Shown: one piece after another, positions 33,435-45,332 of the stretch
Layout: every line of letters starts with the position of its first letter
Numbering within the stretch: position 1 is the stretch's first letter
NCBI GenBank assembly: GCA_003996215.1
Contig: QJPP01001800.1
Location: forward strand, 1 to 64,000
Source of the DNA: Jaltomata sinuosa
Taxonomy: Eukaryota; Streptophyta; Magnoliopsida; Solanales; Solanaceae
Length of the DNA stretch: 64,000 bases
Reading direction: 5' to 3'
Made by a program: the position numbers and the translations under genes
Notes under the pieces: generated by a model
The model's database searches: none
What the model was told of the DNA's origin: nothing
Seen by the model: only the letters and a program-made list of their open reading frames with translations

Positions 33435-35684
33435 TGTAAAGACTGTGTCCGTCGTTACAGGTAGACCAATCATGCCAAGTTTTAGAGTTAGAAAACTCTG
33501 GGTTTGGGAGTTTGAAATTCTAAGCTAGGCTAGCCTCGACCAGTTTTAGAGCGAGGTAGAGTCTAGGGAAATCTGGGTAAAAATGGATTTAGGTGTCTTG
33601 GAGTGAGCTAGTTTTCCACGTAGCCAAGACATAAAGGAGTGCGGGGGACTTTTTGGAATCGCATTTGGGTAAGTAGAACTCCTGGAATTGCGTCTGACGT
33701 GAAGGGGTTGTTTCGAGACGTCGGGGGAAACAAGTGTGTTGTAAATGGCCAAAATTGGTAGAGTTCCGGACTTTATTTCTGTGACGAGTGCTGTCACGCA
33801 CGATAGCGGCCACCACTATAGCGGTAGAAATTACCGCTATAGCGGCATTCAAGGGGCGGTCAACCCACTTAAGACCACTATAGCGGAAGCCTACCGCTAT
33901 AGCGGGACAACAATAGCAGAGCAGGGACCGCTACAGTGGGCCGACGGGTTTTTAATACAGAAGCAGCTTCCAAAACATTCATTTTTCACAAGTTTGTTTT
34001 AGAGAAGGGCTGGGCAATTTCCAGGGGATTTTCTTCAGTCTTCCATCAAAATTCTTCCTTAAGGTAAGGTTTTCGTTCCCCAATATTTGTACTACATTTC
34101 CTATGTGGTAGAATTGCTAGGAGGGAACTTGGGGAAAGGTTAGAATAACTTAGGGATGGTGGAATTCGGGGAAGAAAGGGTATTCCAAGCATGTGTGTTC
34201 TTGGGTATGTATAAAAGTACATTAAAATGATCATAGGTTGTTTAATTTCCTATTTTTATCTGTAAAAATGATAGAACTAGGGGAATTAACGGTGGAAAAG
34301 CCTGAGAAAAGGGTGGGATGATCATGGATTGCCTGGTGTTTGGGGATTTGGTATAATCCGGGTAATGTGCAGGCCTTATGTGTTAATTGTATACATTATG
34401 TGTTGTTTTTAGACTAAGAACGAGAGAGGAATCCAGAACACGAAAAAGCTCGGGTCGAGTAGAGCTTGGAACATTTCGAGGTAGGTGATGGCTTATGATT
34501 TTCTGTAAATGTGTATATTGATGTACTCATGTCTAAGTGATTGTATGCATTACATTGGTTAGGGAATTTGTGTGGAAAGTCTAGGTTCCTGTTTATAGTT
34601 TGTGATTGAACGGTTTACTTGTTGGTTTTACAAGTTGTGTGTGTTCATATATTGACTGTGGTTGTTGACATTCGGTTGGCTCAGGTACCACGCCTGGTAG
34701 GGGTATAACGAAATGGTTAGCATGGGTACCACACCTGGTACTGGTATATCATTCGATTTGCACGGGTACCACGCCTGGTACGGGTTTACTTTATTGCATC
34801 TTGCATTGTTTCATTGACTGTTGTATTGCATTGGTTGTTATTGGTTCTGTGAGTGAACCAGGTTGTTTACTGGATGTAATACTTGGTATCGGTTCTGTGA
34901 GTGGACCGGGTTGTCTAGTTAAATGTGCTATTGTTGATAGTCCTTGAGTGGTCGGGAACTGTTGTATAACTGCTGTGTTGGTCTTGGTTTAGGCCGGGTT
35001 GAACAATTACCTTTGGTGTTGTCTAGAAGGGATTCTAGGGTGGGTCCAGGCTAGACAGAAAGGACAGTTATGTTTACATGTTTGTGGATTAGAACTGTAA
35101 GATATGGATTCATGCGGTAACAATCTAGGTAGAGACTTGTAGTCTAGATGTGCCTGTGACTATTGTTGGATGTTGGCCATACTCCTTACTTGATATTGTT
35201 GTACTAATTATATATTGTTTACTTGAAAACTGGCTGATGATCCTACCAGTACACAGTGGTGGTATACTGATATTGCACTTGTCTTTCTTTTGGTGGGTCC
35301 AAGAAATCTACCAGCGACTGAGACACGACCTCACATCTAGCACCGACGATTTCTGATTTTCAAGGGTAAGCTACTTGATTCGGGCTTGGGTTATCCTTAG
35401 AGTTTCAGTCCAATTGTTTCGGACTTAAAACTATTTCAGTTTATCTTTTGGGGTAGCATACCCGTATTCTAGATTGGGTATTGATGTTTGGTACAATTAC
35501 TTTCAGTTCCTAGAAAGGATTTTCCGCAGGATTAATAATTATGTTTAGTTTTTGACTTGATTTATTGTTAGTTTACTTTTCGCTTGCTGGTTTCAGGCTG
35601 TTAGTCTAGGCAAGAGTGGGAATCTATTGGTTCGCTCATCCGGGGGCTGGGTGGGTGCCACTCACGACGGGCTGGGTTCTGACA
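33435..35684 (+). repeat. 3' LTR of E4 (2,250 bp)
   Basis: It starts TGTAAAGACTGTG and ends GGGTTCTGACA, followed at once by the duplication AAAGA. It aligns along its length with 25993-28247, including the palindrome island and the three stem-loops. Confidence 0.93.
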
Positions 35685-35689
35685 AAAGA

Positions 35690-38285
35690 TCACTTAGAGG
35701 AATTATTGTTTAACTCGTCTAATATGTGAGTAATTGTACCATTCACTAGGTTCTATTCTAATACCCCTGCTTCAGCCCTGTTTGATGTTTTTCTTTTCCA
35801 GTTATGCTGCACTGCACAAGGTCAGCTATATAATGTTTGCATTCATTTTTCTTTCTTTTATCTTGATTCTAAAAATATGTGTTTGAGCCTGTGTTTTTTA
35901 ATGTGTTGGTTTTGTGTTGAAACACCATGACTACTGAATTTTTGGTATACTTCTAGTTAATGTTTTCTTGAAGTCATTATGAATCACATCTTTTTCGAGA
36001 ACGTTCACTTAGTTGCGAGCATGACTTAATACTATTCCTCACATGAATGTCAAGTTACATGTTCATGCTATGTGAAAATTTTGATGTAGAGCTCATTTGT
36101 TTGATAAAGTTATGCCTTCTGGAGGAACGAGTTTAAGCAAAATCACATGGACTAAGTATTCATATGAATAAATATTTAATGATTAGCATGTTGAGAGCTT
36201 TCTTTTGGCTTCTGCTTCACATGTTACCACCTATTCATTTCTTTGATCTAAAATTAAGAGTTTGGATATTATATTCATCATATACCAAGTTAGACTTTCA
36301 CCCACCCCATTACATAAATAAATCATAACTATAGTTCTCCCTTGTATTCCTTTTTATGTTTAGAAATGTGACTTTAGGATTAATGAAAAACTAGAGACTC
36401 TTTATGATTTTTAAATAAATGTGCTGTTTCTTGGAATCTTGAACATAGCGTAAACATAGCGGAGAAAGTTTGTCATATTGCCGTTAACTTCTCGACATCC
36501 AGTTACATTTTTTTTCATTTGTTAATATGGACAACATGTTTGTAATAAGCCTAAAATTTTGATGATCTAGAGAAATGTTTAAGTGCTAATTATCTTTGTT
36601 GAGCCTAAATCTTATATTTGGTAACTGAGTCAGTAACTCCATTTATTTGGATTAAGAAACTGATTTGGGGAATAATTTGGATGGGTTCTGTTTAGCTACT
36701 GATTTAAAAGAAGTTATATCTTGACAAATCGAAAGAAGAAGGTTATGTCAAGTGGGACTTAAGTTCAATTTTCTCCTCTATTTTGTTTTAGTTAAATTTT
36801 TTTTTCCAATGGCTGAATATTGTTCAGTAAGTCTAGTCGATCCCTAAATGTGCATATGATTATGTATTCTCGAAATGTCACCCTATGGTAAACATGTAAT
36901 CATATTTTAATTGATTGTTTAGTGCCAAAATAGTTCTAAACTGGTCATTTCTCGTAGAGTTAATAATATGTGATTTCTTGTATTGCTTGTTCGGCAGTGA
37001 GTTTAACTCGCTATTTGTCTTTTGGATCTTTTTTAGCTTTGATTTTTTTCAAAACTCAAAAGAGTTGGCAGAAAATCTGAACTTTTATTTAGCACCAAGT
37101 TGGTTGCATTTTTAAGATCACTGAAGATTGGTTTACTATGTGTAAGTAGTTCTACAAGACTTAAACATTTAAATTCAGTCACATCTTGTCTTTGTGGATA
37201 CTTTTGGAGTTGTGAATGATGCGTGAAAGGGCCCACCAAAAGAATTACCATGAAATTCAAGCAGTGACACTTTGTTTGAGACTATGTGTTTATCTATTAT
37301 GAATCTGTGTTACTTCGATTAAAGGATCATTTGACGTTTGGGTCAAATGGATCTTATGTGGAGTTCTCTGTTTATTTGTATTTTGAATCATACATCTAAG
37401 AGCTAATTCTAATTTATTTAAGATAACTCTTAGATTCCAAACTTGCTTGACAATGGTGCTTAATTGATTTTCTGAGAATAAATTGTTGAATAGCTCTGTG
37501 TAACTACATAAGGGCAGTGCTAATTTGTTTACTTTTTTTTTTTGCATGTAAACCTCGCCTTGGGTCGAATGGACCTTTTCATTTACATTTCGTGTTGGGT
37601 TACGACCCAACACAAATTTCCTCTGGGTCAGCTATTTAGTCTATTTCTTGCGATCAACCAAAAAGAAAGAGAAATGGGTTTCAAAAAATATATTTTGCAG
37701 CACTTCTTGAAGACCCACTTCTCGTGAGATGATCAGAAAAAAAAAGTGAAAAAAATTACAAGTATTATATTTTGGGCTGAAAGTCTAAAGTCGATTTCTT
37801 ATCATTAGCTTCGTTTACATACATACTTTTTTATTACTAACATTGTTTGTTTGATTTCTTATTTAACGTAGATGAATCCCCAACGAGTCTATTTTTTATT
37901 TAATGAACTTCTTTTACTATTTCATTTTACTGTTTCATTTATATTAAATTACACAGGAATTGATTCAAACTCCCCAAACATTTTAATTCTCTAAGTAATA
38001 TTTTGGTCCAAAAGAACATTGCTCAATTGGTAAATATTTCAAAGTTTTTTTTACGTTTCCTAAAATTTCTTTTCCAAAGACTTTTCCAAAGGAATGAGTT
38101 TGGTATTTGAGTTACCATTTTATAGAAAATAAATAAATTATATTCTCGAAACACAAGCGTTATTTTTGAGAATTGGTAAAAACATGTCAAAATCTCAGCT
38201 TTTTTTAAGAAGAGATTATTTTTTAACCACAAAAGTTTATAAAATTCGTCAGTTAACCACATTTGCGAATTTTTTGAAATGCCAC
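35690..38285 (+). repeat. E2 3' LTR, second piece
   Basis: This 2.6-kb AT-rich stretch lies between the E4 target duplication and the E5 solo LTR. It has no recognisable coding domain. By position it is the E2 LTR continuing after E4. The frames at 36915-37115, 37290-37613 and others have no motifs. Without the partner LTR the assignment is inferred. Confidence 0.5.
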
Positions 38286-38987
38286 TGTCACGACCCAATT
38301 TCTCAGGTCATGATGACACCTACAACCCACCAGTAGGCGAACCAATTCCTGTAGCCCAGAATGGTTAGTAATGGGCTACTATGTAACCAAAACGCACCAA
38401 CAAGCAAAAATAAGCAGAAGCAGAGCGTAAAGGTAGACAAAGAGGAAGCAAAACTCGAATATATTCATAAAGGAAGCTACACAAACCCCAAGACTTGGTA
38501 TCGATAGTACAGAAGCTTTTAATAGAGTACAAGTGCTAGAAGTAACAAAATACAATACAATTTGTCTCCGAAAGTACAAGGAGTAACAGATACAAAAGAC
38601 GAGATATGGTTAAGCCCCGACAGCCAGACGCTGATCCTATTCTCGAATATTCACAAAATTTGCACGAGTCTCCAATGCGATCAACGGCGAAAGCTCAACT
38701 AATATCTGCACAAAAAGTGCAGAAGTGTAGTATTAGCACCAAAACAACGGCTACTCAGTAGGTATCATCGGATGACTGAGCGCATACAAGATATAAAAAT
38801 AGTAAGTAACAAATAGAAAGAAAGCAGTCACTGAAGCAATAAACGAAACACAAGGAGCTAGCATAGAGAATAGGCAACCAAATGCTACAAGTAAAAGATG
38901 CTAGCATTGAGGATACAATTACACAGAATCACAGGTGAAGGAAAGGAGAATGCACCTGGGGTCCTTGCACAACAATACAAGTAAGAA

Positions 38988-39004
38988 GAGAGAGAGAGAG
39001 AGAG
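38988..39004. repeat. (GA)n microsatellite
   Basis: An AG dinucleotide run of about eight units within the E5 LTR. Confidence 0.8.
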
Positions 39005-39414
39005 TTGAGAAAATGGCGGTATACCGGTAACCTCAAGTAAGGGAAAAGACGCAAGGTAGTCTAACATACTCAAAATGAAATCAACTAGTATAAGGGAATC
39101 ATAAGACCAAACCAATCACATGATATCATAACCAAGAATTCACCTCACAAGTACAACCCTAGGATGGAATAACTAACCCACAATAACCGAGAGATACCAC
39201 TCAACTCCCGACAAGGAAAGAACCAGAATCTCGTACTCTGCTCAGAAGGCCACACAAAAGTACCTCAATAAGATAGGACTCCTAGCCCTCTTGATAATTA
39301 GAAATACTATAACGAAGACTCAACAGGTTAATCATCACTAATCTTACGACAACCGAGTGCCAACATAAGCTCTAAATAAAGACAGGAGTAAATATAATCT
39401 ACCTACAGTCCCAA

Positions 39415-39960
39415 TGGCCGCCCATACAACTGAGGAACGCAGTCAAGTGAATACAAACCCTCTGGCCGCCCATACAACTAGAGCGTACACTGAACACATA
39501 TCAAACAAGGGTGGAATAAAATGCATGATATGATATGATGTGCCAGTAACCAGTATGTTCCCCCTCAGGTACCCCTCGGGCCCATATAGAGGCGAGACCC
39601 ATGGAACGCTCTTTCCCGTGTACCTCTCCTCTGCCGTACACCCTTTCTCGTGGCACGCTGCATCGGCTCATAGCCTGTGGCCCAGGAATGACAGGGGTCT
39701 ATGGAGGTCTACCTCTCAACCACATACAAAAACTCAATCTCAAAACGTGCCCTGCGGAATCAAGTTCGGGTTCAAGCAAGTGGCTAAGTCTCAAATGTAG
39801 CTCAAAACTCAAAATCACGTAGTACATGACCAGCTTTGACCCGGGTCTAAAACAGTAGTAGTAATCTTAAAAGACCCTCTCAAAGGGTGCCCGAAGTATA
39901 CTCAGGTCTAAATTAGTGATCAAAGTCTCAGTAACCCTCTCAAAGGGTGCCTGGAGTATG
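39415..39960. repeat. Short direct duplications in the E5 LTR
   Basis: GGCCGCCCATACAACT occurs twice (near 39417 and 39469). AACCCTCTCAAAGGGTGCC also occurs twice, near 39872 and 39931, about 59 bp apart. Both are tandem segment duplications inside the LTR. The second word contains the inverted repeat CCCT...AGGG. Confidence 0.65.
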
Positions 39961-41185
39961 ATCGGGTCTAAAACTGTAGTAAATCAAGTCTAGTGCTATG
40001 CCTGGCAGAGACTAGTATCAGTAATAAAATCAGTGCAAAATCATCTAAAATCCCCTTTTCTATCACCAACTATACTAAAAACAGGCCTGCGGGGTCATGC
40101 AAGTTTAGGAAAACCCTCTGTAGTGGCTCGCATCCAAGATTGTAGTAAAACATATAAGGGAAAACCTTTTTCATGGACGATATGCTCACACAGAAATATA
40201 AAATTAGCCCAATGACTCACAACAACTCCTATCAGCCCTGCACAGGCCCAACATCTACTCAACAGACATAACTAGCCTAAAAGGATAATCTTTATGTCCG
40301 GGACTCGCGGACATTACCCAAATAACCCACCATCGATGTTCCAGAGTCAATTCAAGGACGCACAGGACCGCAAGGGTAATATACCATACTACGCGAATAC
40401 TATAAACAGTGCATGAAATAAACGAATGAACAAGGCGGACAAGGTCTGGGGTACCAACCTATAACAACCCACCCAAGGATGTTAATTAATGCAATTATAA
40501 CCTATATATATAGAGTATTGATAGGGGAAGCCATAACCTACCTGTCGTCCGATGAATAGCTGCGAGGACGGCCTCGTCAAGGCTCAAACTGCTCCAGGAA
40601 ACTCCAATTCACAAAACTAATATCAAAACAGTAATCTATGCATCAAAACAAGACTAACAATAACCATAATTCCATAAGCACAATCGGGTCGAAATCCGGG
40701 TCACAAATGGGCCCATAGGCTCTGCGACCCGAAACTGGAAACAAAAAACCAACCTGTGTTCCTTACCATCCTGAGAGCGCATGCCCAAAAATTGAGCAAA
40801 AATAGACAACAAATGGGGCTCAAAAAAGCCCGCTCAAGCCAAGAATTAAAGATGGAATTTTGGAAAATAAAATGGAAATTGCGCAAGGAATACTTACCAC
40901 AATGACGGAATTCCAGCCTACACGAAGAATTCACCACCCCAACAAGCATGCACAAGCCGTAAGGTAGCCACTACAACAAAATCCCAAGCTTGGGATGAGA
41001 GCATCAATGGAGTAAATAAAGAGAGTCTAAGTTAAGGAGAAACTTACTAGGTATGATGGGGAACGGTTAGGACCAAGGAAAATAGCACCAACACCCACAA
41101 GTGACCATATACTGAGCTGGAACAAGTTTGGAGCAGTAACAATGGAGGAATTCGAGTTTTAGAGTGAAAGAGACAAAGTTGGGAG

Positions 41186-41365
41186 TTTATATACTGCTCA
41201 GGGTCCTTCATTGCGATCAAGAAGGACCCCTCGCGGTCGCGAGGACCACGCTGGCTAGACCACCATGATCGCAGAGGCTAGCCATGTGGTCGCGAAGAAT
41301 AGGGACCCAGTCACTTTATCAAGATCGCGGAGGCTAGGCTTGCGGTCGCGATAGAGGCTGATGCC
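41186..41365 (-). promoter_or_regulatory. TATA box and inverted-repeat island of the E5 LTR
   Basis: TATATAAA (minus strand) lies at 41186-41193. Directly upstream are repeated words GCGGTCGCG and GATCGC(A/G)GAGGCTAG. The best palindrome is CCTCGCG-GT-CGCGAGG at 41229-41244, with perfect 7-bp arms. Role inferred from position. Confidence 0.6.
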
Positions 41366-42047
41366 TGCACCTGCAACTTGGAAAAATCTGCAATTTTCTA
41401 GAAAGCTCGATGTGGCATTCTGGGCACCATCATAAACCGATATTTGAAAACCAATAGAGCTATTAGAGTGAAAACAATGTTCCAGACTCAATGGAATCGA
41501 CAAAACATCCATACGAGGTCGTTTCAGAGAAATTTTTACCCAAGTCAGCACTTATCACAACCAACTGAATACCCAAAATAAGCCCGGCTCACCCGGGGCC
41601 TAAACCAACCACCTACCTAACCCAAACTTTGCATTCTAGAGCTAACGATGCTGACGAAATTTCCCTCCAAGGCCATCTTCTCTGAATGTTGACCAAAGTC
41701 AATCAAACCAGCCCAACTGGTTTGAAAACACAGATCGAGAGAGAATTCCATGCTGAAAAGCTCTCGAATGCCGACCAAAGGTCCCTCTAGACCAAAGTCC
41801 ACGCTCCAGAGCTAGCAAAACTATCGGAATTCGATTTCGAGTACGTTCACTTAGAATTTTGACCGAAGTCAATTAATTCAAAAGCCTAAAGCTCTAAAAC
41901 AAGGAATGGCTAAAAAAAGACAAAGCAAACAGCCCGGGCACCAAACTACTGGTCCTCGCAAGCCATAAATAACTTGGGGCCACTACGGGCAAGGTCTAAT
42001 GGTACAAAAATGGTGAAAATGTGTAAATGACCAGGAGGGTCATTACA

Positions 42048-42235
42048 GCCTAATACTTTTTTCAAAAAATTACTTGAACCCTTACCCCGAACTCTAGTTA
42101 TAAAATAAAGGATTTTTGTAAAACACCTTTAAAAAATGGTTTTCTTAATTTCCTAAAAATTAAGTGGCAACTCTTCTTTCTTTTCCTTTTCAAAATAAAT
42201 TGCCAAGTTATGAAATGTTTTGATTGAGTTTAAAA
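42048..42235 (+). repeat. Possible end of the E2 3' LTR
   Basis: It contains AATTAAGTGGCAACTCTTC, which resembles the AGTGGCGACTC block I recall near the 3' end of Tat LTRs. Together with 23088-25992 and 35690-38285 this would make an LTR of about 5.7 kb, long but within the range known for Ogre. The border with E8 is not sharp. Confidence 0.4.
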
Positions 42236-42259
42236 TGCGTCAAAACATCAACAATCACG

Positions 42260-43767
42260 TTGGATGCACTAAGCTTCACCCAATATCTAAACTCTCATCA
42301 CTCTTTTTCTCGATCATGACTTCCTCTTCTTTCTTGTCATCTCACTCCCTCACAACTTCCATGGTTGGTTTTCTCACACCACTAAGCATTCTTCCACTTC
42401 GATTCACAATTATCATCACATTGCCATCATTTTTCGGATTAGCAAGAGTGTCACTTGGAAGAGTACATTTCAAATTTGGGTTCATTTGAGAAGAGAAATG
42501 GTTCATTTGAGACTCTAAGTGCTTGATAGATGTCGAATGTGAACTTACCATTTGATGAAGAGTGGATACCTCAATTTTTAAATCTTTCACCCTGCTATCC
42601 GTTGATTCAACTCTTTTCAATACTTGAGAAAATATGTCGTCAATCTTAGAATGGCTGGGGTTACTCATACTTGGTTGGTAAGGAGACACATAGACTTTTG
42701 GTGGAGGTACATAAGGATTAGCACTACAGTGATTGTAACAATCACCATCTCTCTCACATTCTCGTCATTGACCTTGCTCTCTATCCCTCCATTGAGGGCC
42801 CTTATCTCGGTTCTAACCTTGATTCTCGTATCTTGGATGCCAAGGACCTTGGTTGGTACCTTGATATCTGGGTCAAGAACCCACTGCTAGAAATTAAAGC
42901 TTCTCATCTTCCGATGTATGAGTACTAACTCCATCATGATCCATCAAACCATAAGTACCCAGGCATTGACACTCTTAGTTCCGGCTCCCATCATATGTTT
43001 GGCCAATAAATTGATTTGTGTAATTATTTTGTCCATGGTCTCATATGTTTCCTCCTCTTTGTTTCTCATCTCATTCATCATAATAGATGAAGTAACACCC
43101 GGTGAGACATTGGCTTCTCTAGTATTCCACGCCCTATTGGTTTTTGTCATTTGATCTAAGAGGGAAGCAACAAGACCATAGTTTTGGTGTATAAGTGTCC
43201 CACCCGTGATGTTATTTTCCACTCTTTTGTTCATAGAGTCTAGAGCTTTATAGAATCATTGAAGGAGAACATTGTCCGGCAACCCATGATTTGGACATAA
43301 TAGAAGTATTTTCTTGAATCTTAGCCATGCTTCATATAATGGGTCATCCAATAGTTGACACAAGTTGGTGATATCATCCCTTAGCTTCATTATTCGAGAA
43401 GGTTAGAAGAATCTCACCAAGAAAGCTTTCATAAGTCCATTCCATATTGTAATTGAGCCTTCCGGGAGCCCCTCAAGCCACGTTGTCGCTTCCACTGTAA
43501 GGGAGAAAGGGAATAATCAGAGTTGGATTGACTCTTCGAATATATTGTTGATGTTGAAAGGCTGGCATATTTCCACAAAGTTTAAAACTTATCGGTTGGT
43601 ATCTTCATGAGCCAGCCCTCCAAAGAGTCCTTTTATTTGTATCAAATGAAGCATTGTGCTTGTCATATAGAACATGGGTGTATTACACCTACAACACCAT
43701 GGACCACGAGTCCATCTTCCTTATTCATAAATCCGTCAACACTCTCTTCGTCACCCTCTTGACTCAT
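42260..43767 (-). pseudogene. E8 gag (Athila-like)
   Basis: The ATG at 43767 (minus) begins MSQEGDEESVDGFMNKEDGL. Conserved Athila Gag blocks follow with stops between them: VEATTWLEGLPEGSITIWNG, DPLYEAWLRFKKILLLCPNH (the Gag core), then an open frame 43234-42944 with TKTNRAWNTRE and INLLAKHMMG. A frame at 42689-42342 holds a coiled-coil-like segment and TLPSDTLANPKNDGNV, matching the Gag tail before protease. Stops cut the core at several places. Gag would form the particle; here it is a relic. Confidence 0.78.
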
Positions 43768-43866
43768 GGGCACCCTGTTCACAACAGCACAAAAAACAAA
43801 AAGAAAAAATAACAAATACTCAACAAAAGTGAACTAAATGACAATCAAATGACAAATCAAGAATCA

Positions 43867-43885
43867 TTCCCCAACAACAACATTA
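43867..43885 (-). other. Decayed tRNA-Asp primer-binding site of E8
   Basis: The minus strand reads TAATGTTGTTGTTGGGGAA. Against the Athila site TGGCGCCGTTGCCGGGGAA it has seven differences, all C-to-T or G-to-A. It lies 4 nt inside the LTR. Confidence 0.65.
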
Positions 43886-43889
43886 TTTT

Positions 43890-45331
43890 TGATGATGTTC
43901 AAAAGCACTCTCCTATTGAGGTGGTAACGATCATCGTACAAAATAATAAATAAACCCAACGGATGTCGGGGTCATATCCATGGAGAATGGAGTAATGATT
44001 CACCAATAAATTATCGAATAACAATTTCTAGAGTGAGTAAGTGTTCAAGTAAACAAAGGTAAAAGTTGGGGGAAAAGGATTGGGAATTATCAATATCGCA
44101 ATTTTAACACGAGAACAATCGTAAACACAATTTGATGATCAAGAGAAAGAAGACTAGGGGTATTCTTTTGACAGGGTTCTATAATGGGCTAGGGAATTGA
44201 TTAATCATGCAAAATTTTGATTCTAGGCATGGGTAGCTTGGTTCTAGCTATATTTTGTAGTCATTCAACCCTCCAAATATATGTACCATGGACTTTGCTC
44301 AAGCACCATAGCTTTACCATAAAACAACCAATTAAATACTTGGGTAAACCAAACTATTTCTAGCTTCGATTCTTAGATAGGAATTTCCTTCAATCAAGCT
44401 ATTTCTAGCCTTAATTTTGGTGAAATTCCAAATCCCAACTATTGAATTCTTACCCCATTTATGAAATCTTCTTTCAAGCAACAACAAAATTTAAAAACTC
44501 AATCAATATTTGTAACCATCAATTTTATAATTAAACCTTGAATAATTCAATAGACCCATACTAAATAATTAATTATAAGCATAATTAATCAATACCCATA
44601 CGAAAATTCAAACACCCATCATGCACATACCCCTAAAATAGGATTTAGCTACTCATATTAGGGGAACAAGATAATATACAAAATGGGTTTCCCAAAATTC
44701 CATTCATATTAAGCTAATTTCCAAATCCAAGCTCAAAATCTTTACAAATGGTATTTTTCAAAGTGCAAGAAGGAAAGAGAAAGTGTACTCTCAATGCTAT
44801 TCCTTGGGAAAAGTAAAAACTCAATTGTATCTAAGGTACATACCCCAAAAAGGGTTTTAGAACCTTCCTAAATATGTCACATAACTTTGGACAAAAATAT
44901 GTGAAGGATCATGTGATCACACCCTGTGGTGTGCAACTCACATATGCTTTCATGTCTTATCAGTGAAGTTTAGCCGCATGTGCAACCCTAGTGCAAAGGT
45001 AGGTACGATAGCATTTGGCAATGTACGGCTCACACATTGATCACTGCTCAGGTAGTCTTTGATTCTCCTTGTGCAATGGCATCGATGTTCCACAGGTTCT
45101 TTTGTGCAGCTCACATGTCTATCGCCCTTCTTGACAATTCCTTCCTCATTTTTGATTACCTTCACAGTTTAACTTCTTTTTGAGCTCTTTGGGTTCAATT
45201 CCATTGCTTTCTTCTCTATACCAAGAGTACATGCATTTAAATTAGTAAAGGTGATAAGTACCTCTAATTCTCATCAAAACATGGCATTAATTAATAAAGG
45301 CTCAATAAGTTGGTAGATTACCAACTTATCA
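43890..45331 (-). repeat. 5' LTR of E8 (1,442 bp)
   Basis: On the minus strand it starts TGATAAGTTGG at 45331 and ends GAACATCATCA at 43890. Near 44900-45150 the word GTGCAACTCACAT recurs with variants, and CACACC-CTGT-GGTGTG at 44918-44933 is a perfect stem-loop, upstream of a CATATTTAGG TATA-like word near 44870. The partner LTR is missing. Confidence 0.72.
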
Positions 45332-45332
45332 C

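Larger units (their letters stand above)
25993..35684 (+). mobile_element. E4: full-length chromovirus (Tekay/Del-like) inserted in the E2 LTR
   Basis: The element is 9,692 bp, flanked by a perfect 5-bp duplication AAAGA at 25988-25992 and 35685-35689. It has two complete LTRs (25993-28247 and 33435-35684), a perfect tRNA-iMet primer site, then gag, protease, RT, RNase H, integrase and chromodomain in order. It is structurally complete but not functional, with stops in every gene. In about 142 aligned bases near the LTR starts I counted about 14 differences, so the insertion is not recent. Confidence 0.95.
38286..42047 (-). mobile_element. E5: solo LTR (3.76 kb) of an E6/E7-related chromovirus family
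   Basis: On the minus strand it starts TGTAATGACCCTCCTGGTCATT at 42047 and ends AAATTGGGTCGTGACA at 38286. Its start resembles the E6 LTR start, including the shared GGTTTGGTGCCCGGGC-type block (near 41935 here). No gag or pol is attached. Flanks GCCAC (38281-38285) and GCCTA (42048-42052) agree at three of five bases, a decayed or doubtful duplication. It contains a TATA-like box at 41186-41193 and an inverted-repeat island just upstream of it. Confidence 0.72.
1704..42235 (+). mobile_element. E2: Tat/Ogre-lineage Ty3/gypsy retrotransposon, host of the nested insertions
   Basis: Plus-strand order: a degenerate 5' region (1704-3734), gag, protease, a candidate intron, RT, RNase H, an extra archaeal-type RNase H, integrase, then a repeat-rich 3' region and an LTR starting TGTTGACACCC at 23088 just after a polypurine tract. 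An intron between protease and RT, a second RNase H before integrase, and tandem repeats between integrase and the 3' LTR are established marks of the Tat/Ogre lineage. E3, E4 and E5 interrupt it; removing them leaves roughly 24 kb or less. No 5' LTR is visible, so the left boundary is uncertain and 1704-3480 may belong to a second copy. The right boundary near 42235 is also approximate. Confidence 0.7.
42236..45331 (-). mobile_element. E8: truncated Athila-like element (LTR, primer site, gag)
   Basis: On the minus strand: LTR 45331 to 43890, decayed tRNA-Asp primer site 43885-43867, gag from 43767, then loss of everything after the Gag tail near 42260. LTR-to-primer spacing (4 nt) and the TGAT...ATCA ends match E1. 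Protease and pol are absent, removed by deletion at the junction with E2-like sequence. Confidence 0.75.

Noticed and set aside
35150..35356. Short frame in the E4 3' LTR
   Set aside because: The matching place in the 5' LTR is not open in the same way, so there is no sign of selection.
39540..39822. Overlapping frames in a GC-richer patch, possible gene
   Set aside because: They fall inside the E5 solo LTR, and two frames are open over the same bases without any domain.
38286..42047. Reading E5 and E7 as the two ends of one element
   Set aside because: Both are on the minus strand, but E8, the DUF4283 relic and E6 lie between them, and E7 has its own second LTR at 62056; E5 also has its own complete LTR ends.
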